Below, piece after piece: positions 18,117 through 26,753 of a stretch of DNA of 64,000 nt; the first letter of the stretch is position 1; each line of letters opens with the position of its first letter. The notes beneath the pieces are model-generated. The model made no database searches. It saw nothing but the letters and a program-made list of their open reading frames with translations, and was not told the origin of the DNA. The position numbers and the translations under genes were made by a program. The stretch covers positions 1 through 64,000 of the forward strand of contig JAQGNE010000053.1 in the NCBI GenBank assembly GCA_028291985.1, written 5' to 3'. The stretch comes from Polaromonas sp. (GTDB lineage: Bacteria; Pseudomonadota; Gammaproteobacteria; Burkholderiales; Burkholderiaceae_C).

Positions 18117-19373
18117 ATGCATCCTAAAGCTTTACTAGACAGTTGTGCCTCACTCCTCAAAGAGGTTTTGCGTTTCGATCACCCAGCCGACATGGTGCTG
18201 TCACGTTTTTTTCGTGAATACCGTCTGGGACCGCGAGAGCGCGCGACAGTCGCTGAAACCATCTACAGCGTTTTGCGCAAAAAAAATCTCTACAGCTACC
18301 TGGCGCAGCACGGTAGCGGCCCGCTTGAGAGGCGCCTGGCCATTCTCGGGTTTTCAGCCGAGCGCGATTTTTTACTCGGTGCCCTGACCGATCAGGAGAA
18401 AGACTGGCTGGCCCGCTGCGATCAGGTCAGGGCTGAAGACCTGATGGAGCTGCACCGCCACAACCTGCCGCAGTGGCTGGTAGAGCCGCTGAAGGCGCAG
18501 CTGGGAGACGATTTTTGGCCGCTGGTGCAGGGGCTCAATGCGCCTGCGGGGCTGGATATGCGTGTCAACACGCTCAAGGACAAGCGTGCGGATGTGCAGA
18601 AAGAGCTGTCAAAAAGTGGCCTCAAGACCGTTGCCACACCCTATTCCCCGTGGGGCTTGCGCCTGGCGGACAAGTCGCAACTGGGCAAGCTGGATGCTTT
18701 CACGCGTGGCGCGATCGAGGTGCAGGATGAAGGCTCGCAGTTGCTTGCACTGCTGGTCGATGCCAAGCGTGGCGAGATGGTTGTCGATTTCTGCGCCGGT
18801 GCCGGCGGCAAGACGCTGGCATTGGGAGCCACCATGCGCAACACTGGCCGGCTCTACGCCTTTGACACCTCCGGGCATCGCCTGGATGCGCTCAAGCCCC
18901 GCCTGGCGCGCAGCGGTTTGTCCAACGTTCATCCGGTGGCTATTGCGCATGAACGTGATGACCGCATCAAGCGGTTGGCTGGAAAAATCGACCGGGTGCT
19001 GGTCGACGCGCCCTGTTCAGGCCTGGGCACCTTGCGGCGTAACCCAGACCTGAAATGGAGGCAGAACCCGAAAGCGATTGAAGAGCTGGTTGCCAAACAA
19101 ACCGCAATTCTGCACAGTGCTTCCCGGCTGTTGAAGCCCGGAGGACGGCTGGTTTACGCGACCTGCAGCGTGTTGCAGCAAGAAAACGAAGCGATTGCGC
19201 AGGCCTTTGGCGCTGCGCATACAGAATTTGAGCCCCTCGATTCTGCACCGCTGTTGACCCAACTAGGCGTAGAGCATGCGCCATCCCTATGTGCCGGCCC
19301 GTACCTCCGGCTGTGGCCTCACCGGCATCACACTGATGGATTTTTTGCTGCTGTCTGGCAAAAAAAGGCGTAG
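18117..19373 (+). CDS. RsmB-like rRNA cytosine-5 methyltransferase
   Basis: A 418-residue SAM-dependent RNA m5C methyltransferase of the RsmB/NOL1/NOP2 family, acting on 16S rRNA or related RNA. An N-terminal helical region (FFREYRLGPRERATVAETIY, NusB-like) precedes the catalytic domain: SAM loop DFCAGAGGKTLALG, VDAPCSGLGTLRRNPDLKWR and the catalytic-Cys motif YATCSVLQQEN. Start is taken as ATG 18117 with GGGGAG just upstream; a GTG at 18099 in frame is the alternative. It lacks the fmt/trk neighbours of E. coli rsmB, so the exact target base is not certain. Confidence 0.88.
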   Translation: MHPKALLDSCASLLKEVLRFDHPADMVLSRFFREYRLGPRERATVAETIYSVLRKKNLYSYLAQHGSGPLERRLAILGFSAERDFLLGALTDQEKDWLARCDQVRAEDLMELHRHNLPQWLVEPLKAQLGDDFWPLVQGLNAPAGLDMRVNTLKDKRADVQKELSKSGLKTVATPYSPWGLRLADKSQLGKLDAFTRGAIEVQDEGSQLLALLVDAKRGEMVVDFCAGAGGKTLALGATMRNTGRLYAFDTSGHRLDALKPRLARSGLSNVHPVAIAHERDDRIKRLAGKIDRVLVDAPCSGLGTLRRNPDLKWRQNPKAIEELVAKQTAILHSASRLLKPGGRLVYATCSVLQQENEAIAQAFGAAHTEFEPLDSAPLLTQLGVEHAPSLCAGPYLRLWPHRHHTDGFFAAVWQKKA

Positions 19374-19570
19374 CTTGCCAACTGTTGCTTTGTTTTTAGC
19401 GGTTTTTACCGGCTGATGGCTTGATGGTGTACAAAAGAGTCAATTATTGAGCGATAGCTTTGTTGATGCAGTCCCCGTACAATAGAGAGCTGCTTCTTGA
19501 CACAAACTGCAAATGAGCAAACTGACAGGTTTGAATTTTTGCTAGCGCAAATTAGTTGTAAGGACTTTTA

Positions 19571-20770
19571 ATGATTTTTTTCGACGCTGCACTGGACTGG
19601 CTTGCTCATGGCTTGCTGGCCGCCAGCTGGTGGCAAATCGTGCTGTACGCCTTGGTGACAACGCACATCACGATTGCCAGCGTAACGATCTATCTGCACC
19701 GCAACCAGGCCCATCGCGCCATGGACCTGCACGCGGTTCCATCACATTTTTTCCGCTTCTGGCTGTGGCTGGGCACAGGCCAGGTCACCAAGGAATGGGT
19801 CTCTATTCACCGCAAGCACCACGCCAAGTGCGAAACCAGTGAAGATCCACACAGCCCGCATGCTCATGGCATAAAGACAGTGTTCTGGAAGGGCGCTGAA
19901 CTGTACCGTGCAGAGAGCAAGAACAAGGAAACGATGGTCAAGTACGGCCACGGTACGCCCGACGATTGGATTGAGCGCAACGTCTACACCCGCTTCAGCT
20001 GGCAGGGTGTCGGGCTGATGCTGGTGATCAACCTGGCTTTGTTCGGCGCTGCTGGCCTTGCGGTATGGGCAGTACAAATGGCTTGGATTCCCGTGACCGC
20101 AGCTGGGATCATCAATGGCATCGGCCATTACTGGGGCTACCGCAATTTTGAGGCGCCTGACGCCAGCACCAACATTTCACCATGGGGCATCATGATTGGT
20201 GGGGAAGAACTGCACAACAACCACCATACCTATCCGACCTCTGCCAAATTCTCCGTCAAGCCCTATGAGTTCGACATTGGTTGGGTTTATATCTGCGCTC
20301 TCGAAAAAGTCGGTCTTGCTACCGTCAAGAAGGTGCCCCCCAAGCTGCAACTGGGTGAGATCCGCCCAGTTGCTGACGAAAAGACGCTGGAGGCGTTGAT
20401 TGCTCACCGATATGAAGTGATGGCTGGATATTCGCGTGAAATGCGCCGTGCTGGCAAGGTGGAACTGGCAGCCCTGAAAGCAAAAAAGGCAGACTTGTCG
20501 GTATTCAGAGCTGCCAGCAGGTGGTTGCACCGTGATGATGACAAGGTGCCTGCGGCTGCCCGGCCACATATTGCGCAGGTCAGGGCCGAGCATCCGGTTC
20601 TGGACAAGATGGTCACCATGCGTGAGGAACTGCGCCAGATGTGGTTGACACGTTCCGCCTCTCGCGAGCAGCTTGCCAGCGACCTGCAGGCCTGGTGCCG
20701 CAGGGCAGAAGAAAGCGGAATAGCTGCATTGAGCGAGTTTTCAATGAAGCTTCGCGCTGCACGGGGCTGA
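19571..20770 (+). CDS. Membrane fatty-acid desaturase (acyl-CoA delta-9 type) with extra C-terminal tail
   Basis: A 399-residue di-iron desaturase, introducing a double bond into acyl chains for membrane fluidity. The three histidine boxes are intact: HRNQAH (near 43), HRKHH (near 83) and HNNHH (near 217), with hydrophobic segments at 15-40 and 150-190. After about residue 260 comes a soluble tail (KVELAALKAKKADLSVFRAA, then MREELRQMWLTRSASREQL ... LQAWCRRAEESGIAALSEFS) that is not part of the catalytic fold and resembles the C-terminal end of ISL3-type transposases. ATG at 19571. It stands alone with 197 bp upstream. Confidence 0.9.
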   Translation: MIFFDAALDWLAHGLLAASWWQIVLYALVTTHITIASVTIYLHRNQAHRAMDLHAVPSHFFRFWLWLGTGQVTKEWVSIHRKHHAKCETSEDPHSPHAHGIKTVFWKGAELYRAESKNKETMVKYGHGTPDDWIERNVYTRFSWQGVGLMLVINLALFGAAGLAVWAVQMAWIPVTAAGIINGIGHYWGYRNFEAPDASTNISPWGIMIGGEELHNNHHTYPTSAKFSVKPYEFDIGWVYICALEKVGLATVKKVPPKLQLGEIRPVADEKTLEALIAHRYEVMAGYSREMRRAGKVELAALKAKKADLSVFRAASRWLHRDDDKVPAAARPHIAQVRAEHPVLDKMVTMREELRQMWLTRSASREQLASDLQAWCRRAEESGIAALSEFSMKLRAARG

Positions 20771-20912
20771 GCCTGGGCTGAATCGGGTTTCATGTGCTTC
20801 GATACATTGGGACGGTGGCGCGCCCTTGACCGATAAAACGCCAGCCAGCGTGTTCATCCTGCAGGGCCAATCGCACGGCCCGTTCGTAAGATCACCATCA
20901 GGTTGATCATCA

Positions 20913-22910
20913 TTAGTTAACGCAGACATAGCGAGCCCAGTAATAGGTGCTGATCGTTGGGTTGTATCCCGGGTTCGCATATTTCGCCCGGTAGAAATTA
21001 CCGTCGGTATATCTGACAATCGTTTCCGCTGCGTAGGCCTGTCCGGCTACCCAGTTGGGGAAGCTGCAGGTCGCAGTCGGCGGTGGCGGTGGCGGTGGCG
21101 AGGCTGTCGTGCAAATGTAGGCTTCCCAGAAATAGGTGCTGATCGTGGGGTTGTACCCGGGATTGGCGAACTTTGCGCGGTAGAGCTTGCCGTTTGTGTA
21201 GGTCACGATGCTGCCCACGGCGTATTGCCGGCCCGCAACCCAGTTGGTGAAACTGCACGTTGGTGGCGGTGGCGGTGGCGGTGGCGGTGGCGGTGGCGGT
21301 GGCGGCGTTTCAGCGCATGTGTAGGGCGCCCAAAAGTAAGTGCTGATGGTCGGGTTGTAGCCCGGATTGGCTACCTTTGCCCGGTACAGCTTGCCGTCTG
21401 TGTAAGTGACGACGTTACCAACAGCATATTGCGTTCCGGCAATCCAATTGGGAAAGCTGCAGGTAGGTGGAGGTGGAGGTGGAGGTGTGACGCTGCCGCC
21501 CAGCTGAACATTTTTGGACACTGACGGTACGCCATCCCTCAGCAAGAAAACCATGTAAGGCCCTGCAGGCACGCTGGTCTCGTTCGGTGCAATAGTGTTG
21601 ATGCCTCCAGCAGCCTGCGTGATGGTGGTCGAACGAAAGTAGCCCTGGTGCATGTTGTTGGTATGTGTCACTGATGGGAGCGCAACCCAGCTGACGCCTG
21701 TGATGCTTGCGGCATCGGGCGTGCCGATAAACATGCTTTGTCCCTTTTCAACATGGACGGGAGCTGATGCGATCGAAGGTCGAGCGCCGGCAAAAAGATA
21801 AGGTGGTGAGAAAATCTCGGTCTGGTTCTGCCAGTTGCCTCCGGCTACCAACACCCGTGCGTCGGGCAACAGAACGGCAGTGGAGTGATACAGCCTAGGG
21901 ACCGTACCAGACGACATCGTCGTCCACGCCTCCGTGGCGGGATCCCATAGCTCTGCGGTGAAAACTGGCGTATTGATGTTGTTGAAACCCGGCCCGCTAC
22001 TGCCGCCGGTTGCCAGTACTTTTCCATCGGGGAGAACGGTGGCATTCATGGACCGCCGTGGCGAACTCATGGAAGCGACGCTGCGCCATGCAGGACTGGA
22101 CGCGTTGAGATCAATAACCTCGGCGGTGTTGGTGGGTGGATCTCCCCCGCCTACGGTCAAAATCTTTCCGGGCTGATACATCACCGCACTGCCGTAATCG
22201 CGCACAGCATTGAACACGCGATTGGCCACGGCTGTCCACATGCCGGTACCTTCGGTATTCAAATAGCGCGTGATCACCTCCGGGCCCGCATTGAAGACCA
22301 GGCCGTTGGGTGCCACAAACATATAGGGGTATATCGGCAACACAAGTTGTGCCGACGTCAGGTCTCGCCAGGTCCCCGTGGCCCCTTGCCATACCTGTGG
22401 CAGGGGATTGGTTCCGCTGGGCGAATCAACGGCGCCTGAGACTACAAGTACGTCGCCATTTGGAAGCCCTGTCACGGTGGGGTACCACCGGCCCAGGTTC
22501 ATGCGGGCCTGCCGTGTCCAAGTATTGCTAACCGGGTTGTAAATGGACGCCTCCGGCAGGCCTACCCAGTTGTCGATATGTCCCCCCGCAACAAATAGCC
22601 GTCCATCGGGTAGAAAGGTGTGCGCGCTGCAGAAGGGATCAAATCCCACGCGGCTTAGGGAAGTGATGGCTCCGGTGACAGGATTCCATACCCGTGGGTC
22701 ATCGCCGTTCACCCCATCTCCCGGCCATACCATCACGGTTGAATTTGGGAGCACGTGTATGTGCGTGGGGAAATATGGCAGGTTCGGGCCGTTTTCCCAT
22801 CGGCCTGTCGCTCGTGTCGTCTGTGCTGCAGCGGGGTGGAGCCATGCCACGGCCCAGACGATCAGCATCGTCTGCAGCATGCGTACGACGGCCAGAGAAG
22901 GGTGTTTCAT
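20913..22910 (-). CDS. Secreted copper-radical oxidase (galactose/glyoxal oxidase-like) with three CBM5/12-like modules
   Basis: A 665-residue exported protein. Signal peptide MKHPSLAVVRMLQTMLIVWA ... AAA-Q; Kelch-like beta-propeller (about 35-370) with an all-beta C-terminal domain, then three ~50-residue repeats of the chitin/cellulose-binding type (WxAG.qYAvG..VTYTdGklYRAK..NPGYNPTISTYFW) joined by poly-proline linkers. Residues expected of the AA5 family are all in place: Cys94 and Tyr143 (thioether pair, GRWYPTVTGL), Tyr341-His342 (RLYHSTAVLL) and His416 (SVTHTNNM). It should oxidise alcohols or aldehydes to give hydrogen peroxide at a polysaccharide surface; the substrate is unknown. 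Start at ATG 22910. It follows the HAF-repeat gene by 7 bp, likely an operon. Confidence 0.85.
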   Translation of the reverse strand: MKHPSLAVVRMLQTMLIVWAVAWLHPAAAQTTRATGRWENGPNLPYFPTHIHVLPNSTVMVWPGDGVNGDDPRVWNPVTGAITSLSRVGFDPFCSAHTFLPDGRLFVAGGHIDNWVGLPEASIYNPVSNTWTRQARMNLGRWYPTVTGLPNGDVLVVSGAVDSPSGTNPLPQVWQGATGTWRDLTSAQLVLPIYPYMFVAPNGLVFNAGPEVITRYLNTEGTGMWTAVANRVFNAVRDYGSAVMYQPGKILTVGGGDPPTNTAEVIDLNASSPAWRSVASMSSPRRSMNATVLPDGKVLATGGSSGPGFNNINTPVFTAELWDPATEAWTTMSSGTVPRLYHSTAVLLPDARVLVAGGNWQNQTEIFSPPYLFAGARPSIASAPVHVEKGQSMFIGTPDAASITGVSWVALPSVTHTNNMHQGYFRSTTITQAAGGINTIAPNETSVPAGPYMVFLLRDGVPSVSKNVQLGGSVTPPPPPPPTCSFPNWIAGTQYAVGNVVTYTDGKLYRAKVANPGYNPTISTYFWAPYTCAETPPPPPPPPPPPPPPPTCSFTNWVAGRQYAVGSIVTYTNGKLYRAKFANPGYNPTISTYFWEAYICTTASPPPPPPPTATCSFPNWVAGQAYAAETIVRYTDGNFYRAKYANPGYNPTISTYYWARYVCVN
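21262..21306. repeat. GGTGGC hexamer microsatellite (poly-Pro linker)
   Basis: About seven uninterrupted GGTGGC units encode a 15-proline linker between the first and second binding modules of the oxidase. Shorter runs of the same kind encode the other two linkers (about 21080-21101 and 21464-21486). Confidence 0.85.
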
Positions 22911-22917
22911 GGAGCGT

Positions 22918-24069
22918 TCACTGAACAGCTCGCAGGACAAAAATCCGCCGCGCAGCATGGTGGTCCACATGTTCGTGTGGATCGCCGTGGGCGTGGGTAT
23001 GCCCGTCATAGCCCATCACGACAATATCTCCCCGGCGGTTGATGCTTAGTGCATCCGTCATGATCAAGCCCGGAACGTTGACCAGTGTGTTGAGGTCCCG
23101 CATGCCGGTGGTAGCGGTCCACACGAATGCCCGATCTCCTGCTGCACTGTTAGAGGTACCCACAATTTCGCCTCTAGCGTTGACATCACGTGCGCGGCTA
23201 TCGGTGCCGCCCGCTAGGGTACCAAGGTCGTAGATGGTCAGCCCATCAGGTTGCCACCATATGGCACGGGATCGGTTCGGTGATTCGCTAACTCCAGTGG
23301 CTGTTCCCGCAACTGCTCCGTTCTCGTTAATGGACACGGCTTCGCTGTGTGTAAAGCCTGGCAATGTACCCATGCGAACAAGTCCGCCCTTTCTCGGCCA
23401 CATGACAGCCAACCTGGGTTCGCGCCCCGAGACACCCACGATATCGCCCCGATCGTTGATATCGAATGCCTGGGTTACTGTGCCATTTCCTGCTGTCTGC
23501 AACAGTTCGACGTCACCGCGCCGACTCCACCAGACCGGTCTAATTCCTGAGGTCCCGCTGACATAGCCCGTAGCCTCGCCTTTTTCGTTCATGGCAAATG
23601 CTGCGCCGCCGTTGCTGCCAGCCGGCAGCGAGAGCTCCTGGAAACCAGTTTTGCGTACAGACCGAAAGGGACGCTGTGCAGTGCTGGTGTTATAGGCGCC
23701 CGATACTTCGCCTTGATCGTTGATGGCGTAAGCCACACTGCTACCTGCACCTTGCGCGCCGGAAACATCGTCAGCAATATTGTTGGCAGAAAAGATCAGC
23801 GCGGATGAGGCTTTGCGGCGGTCGGTTTGAAAGCCTCCAGCAACCTCATTGGCAGAGTTCATACCTCGAATGACAATTGTCGCTCCGGGGTTGTCCAGTC
23901 TGGCATATTCGATTGCCACGTAGGACGGTCGTGCCTGCGCGCAAACCGGCGTCGGGTAAAGCCCTGATAAACATCCTGCTAGCAGTAATGAGACGAGCCA
24001 CCGTGAAGATAGGGCCGCGCCACGCATCTGTCTGCGCCTTGACCGCCGGAACTCAATCGCGTTTGCCAT
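22918..24069 (-). CDS. Exported HAF-repeat protein with His-rich C-terminus
   Basis: A 383-residue protein with an arginine-rich N-terminus, a hydrophobic segment containing LLLAGC (a possible lipobox) and an alternative cleavage site after CAQA. The body consists of HAF-type repeats, e.g. AYAINDQGEVSGAYN, AFAMNEKGEATGYVSG, AFDINDRGDIVGVSG, AVSINENGAVAGTAT and ARDVNARGEIVGTSN, which build a beta-propeller-like extracellular fold. No activity is known for this family. The end is unusual: GYDGHTHAHGDPHEHVDHHA, eight histidines, a likely metal-binding tail. Sitting 7 bp upstream of a copper-radical oxidase gene, it could help supply copper, which is inference. Confidence 0.78.
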   Translation of the reverse strand: MANAIEFRRSRRRQMRGAALSSRWLVSLLLAGCLSGLYPTPVCAQARPSYVAIEYARLDNPGATIVIRGMNSANEVAGGFQTDRRKASSALIFSANNIADDVSGAQGAGSSVAYAINDQGEVSGAYNTSTAQRPFRSVRKTGFQELSLPAGSNGGAAFAMNEKGEATGYVSGTSGIRPVWWSRRGDVELLQTAGNGTVTQAFDINDRGDIVGVSGREPRLAVMWPRKGGLVRMGTLPGFTHSEAVSINENGAVAGTATGVSESPNRSRAIWWQPDGLTIYDLGTLAGGTDSRARDVNARGEIVGTSNSAAGDRAFVWTATTGMRDLNTLVNVPGLIMTDALSINRRGDIVVMGYDGHTHAHGDPHEHVDHHAARRIFVLRAVQ

Positions 24070-24259
24070 GCTCGCCTCGCAGAGACTTCCAAGTCCCGAG
24101 AGAAAAGCTAGTCTTCCAGGACACCAATCCTGTAAGCAAATTGCTCCATGTACTGTGAGAAAAAACGATAGTGACCGCTTGTGCTCGCTTCAAATTCACG
24201 CCGTCCTGAGCCTTCCATATGCAATAAGACAGCAATGTTTTGTTTGACGCCCAAAACAA

Positions 24260-24286
24260 AAACCCGCCATGGTTAGGGGCGGGTTT
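24260..24286 (-). terminator. Intrinsic terminator downstream of rpmG
   Basis: A 9-bp stem AAACCCGCC (24260-24268) / GGCGGGTTT (24278-24286), followed on the minus strand by TTTTGTTTTGG. It ends the rpmB-rpmG transcript 33 bp after the rpmG stop. Confidence 0.85.
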
Positions 24287-24318
24287 GAAAAAAGCAGCCG
24301 GTGCTGCGAACCAAGCAA

Positions 24319-24486
24319 TTACTTCAGCTTGATTTCTTTATATTCAACATGCTTGCGTGCTTTTGGATCAAATTTCATGATCAGCATCTTTTCAGGCGTT
24401 GTTTTCTTGTTCTTGGTGGTCGTGTAGAAATGACCGGTGCCAGCTGTTGATTCCAGCTTGATTTTCTCGCGTGCGCCTTTAGCCAT
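24319..24486 (-). CDS. rpmG: 50S ribosomal protein L33
   Basis: A 55-residue basic protein beginning [20 protein letters not shown] and ending in [14 protein letters not shown], the full L33 sequence. It lacks the CxxC zinc pairs of the C+ form, so it is the zinc-independent type. ATG at 24486 with GGAGAAA upstream. It follows rpmB by 11 bp, the standard rpmBG operon, and is followed by a strong terminator. Confidence 0.97.
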   Translation of the reverse strand: MAKGAREKIKLESTAGTGHFYTTTKNKKTTPEKMLIMKFDPKARKHVEYKEIKLK

Positions 24487-24497
24487 GATTTTTCTCC

Positions 24498-24731
24498 TTA
24501 GACTTCACCACGGGCACGCAGATCAACCAGGATCGCATCGATGCCTTTTTTGTCAATCAAACGAAGACCAGCGCTGGTAATGCGCAAACGCACCCAACGG
24601 TTCTCTGTTTCGACCCAGAAACGACGGTACTGCAGATTGGGCATGAACCGGCGCTTGGTTTTGTTGTTGGCGTGAGAAACATTGTTTCCCACCATTGGGC
24701 CTTTGCCCGTTACCTGACAGACGCGTGCCAT
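24498..24731 (-). CDS. rpmB: 50S ribosomal protein L28
   Basis: A 77-residue L28: [40 protein letters not shown] and the C-terminal [12 protein letters not shown]. The ATG at 24731 is chosen over one two codons upstream because it matches the universal MARxC start and has GGAGAG before it. First gene of the rpmBG operon. Confidence 0.97.
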   Translation of the reverse strand: MARVCQVTGKGPMVGNNVSHANNKTKRRFMPNLQYRRFWVETENRWVRLRITSAGLRLIDKKGIDAILVDLRARGEV

Positions 24732-24767
24732 GAGCACTCTCCGTAAAAATTAGAAATCGGAATGCAT

Positions 24768-24804
24768 AAAACCCCGCCGGGTTTCAGCTTAGCCCACCAT
24801 TATA
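24768..24804 (-). promoter_or_regulatory. rpmB promoter -10 and leader hairpin
   Basis: On the minus strand a perfect TATAAT lies at 24799-24804, about 70 bases before the rpmB start; the -35 is weak. Between them, AAACCC-GGCG-GGGTTTT (about 24769-24785) forms a short hairpin followed by T residues in the leader, which may pause or attenuate transcription. Confidence 0.5.
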
Positions 24805-24883
24805 GCGTGAATGCCCCACGTGCGACGCCGCAAGGTGTCGGAAACCGCATGACTGTATCTAAAATGCCTACCCGGTGACTCTC

Positions 24884-25900
<1,017 letters not shown>

Positions 25901-26020
25901 TTAAAGTCCAGCCAGCCCTAACGAGGCGTTCTGTGTGTGCAAATGATGTCGACAACCCATCGAGCATTGTATGAACTTGACAAAGTTTGGCCGATGGTGG
26001 GGTCAGGAGCAGGCTGATTT

Positions 26021-26698
26021 ATGGCTACTATGGTTTCAAACTTGGAACTCATTCGACGGGTTCCCCTCTTTTCCATGCTGACGGCGGCCCAGGCTGAATC
26101 GGTTGCCGATGCGGTGGTCAAATGCCGGCTTAAACGGGGAGAGCCCATCGTTGAGCAAGGTAAAAAATCAAATGCGCTGTCGATTATCCTGACAGGGCGT
26201 GCTCGCGTTGTCACGTCAGATAGCCGTGGACGCGAGGTCATCCTGGCGACCATGCATCCCGGCGACTATGTCGGGGAGATGAGCCTGATCGACAACGAAC
26301 CGCATTCCGCCACCGTCTGCGCCGAAATCCAGACCGATGTGCTGGTTCTGGGGCGTGTCGAGTTTGCGCGATGCCTGCCTGAAAACAGCTCCATGGCTTA
26401 TGCCGTGATGAAAGGGCTGGTGCAAAGGCTGCGTCATGCAGACCGCAAGATTGAATCGCTTGCGCTGATGGATGTATACGGCCGTGTTGCACGGGCGTTG
26501 CTGGAGTTTGCCAGCCTGGATTCCATGCAGAACCTGGTGATTCGCGACAAGGTTTCGCGCCAGGATCTGGCCAAAATGGTCGGCGCATCGCGTGAGATGG
26601 TGAGCCGCGTCATGAAGGACCTTGAAGAGCGCGGGTTTATCGAGACCCGTACGGATGGTTCCATGGTGGTCAAGGAACGCCTGAATTCACTCGGCTAG
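26021..26698 (+). CDS. Crp/Fnr family transcriptional regulator
   Basis: A 225-residue regulator: N-terminal cyclic nucleotide-binding fold (RRVPLFSMLTAAQ, MHPGDYVGEMSLIDNEPHSATV, the cNMP-pocket-like segment) and a C-terminal winged helix with recognition helix SRQDLAKMVGASREMVSRVM. It lacks the N-terminal cysteines of FNR, so an oxygen-sensing cluster is unlikely. The pocket has GEMSLID with an acidic residue like CRP; ligand not determined. ATG at 26021. It lies 55 bp upstream of ftsK on the same strand. Confidence 0.92.
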   Translation: MATMVSNLELIRRVPLFSMLTAAQAESVADAVVKCRLKRGEPIVEQGKKSNALSIILTGRARVVTSDSRGREVILATMHPGDYVGEMSLIDNEPHSATVCAEIQTDVLVLGRVEFARCLPENSSMAYAVMKGLVQRLRHADRKIESLALMDVYGRVARALLEFASLDSMQNLVIRDKVSRQDLAKMVGASREMVSRVMKDLEERGFIETRTDGSMVVKERLNSLG

Positions 26699-26753
26699 CA
26701 ACTGCTCAGGTGCAGGTTGGCCGGTACAACTGCGGTAAGCTCTGAAGCCGCGC

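Noticed and set aside
19455..19483. Promoter for the desaturase gene (TACAAT at 19478-19483)
   Set aside because: The matching -35 at 17 bp is TAGCTT, too weak to call.
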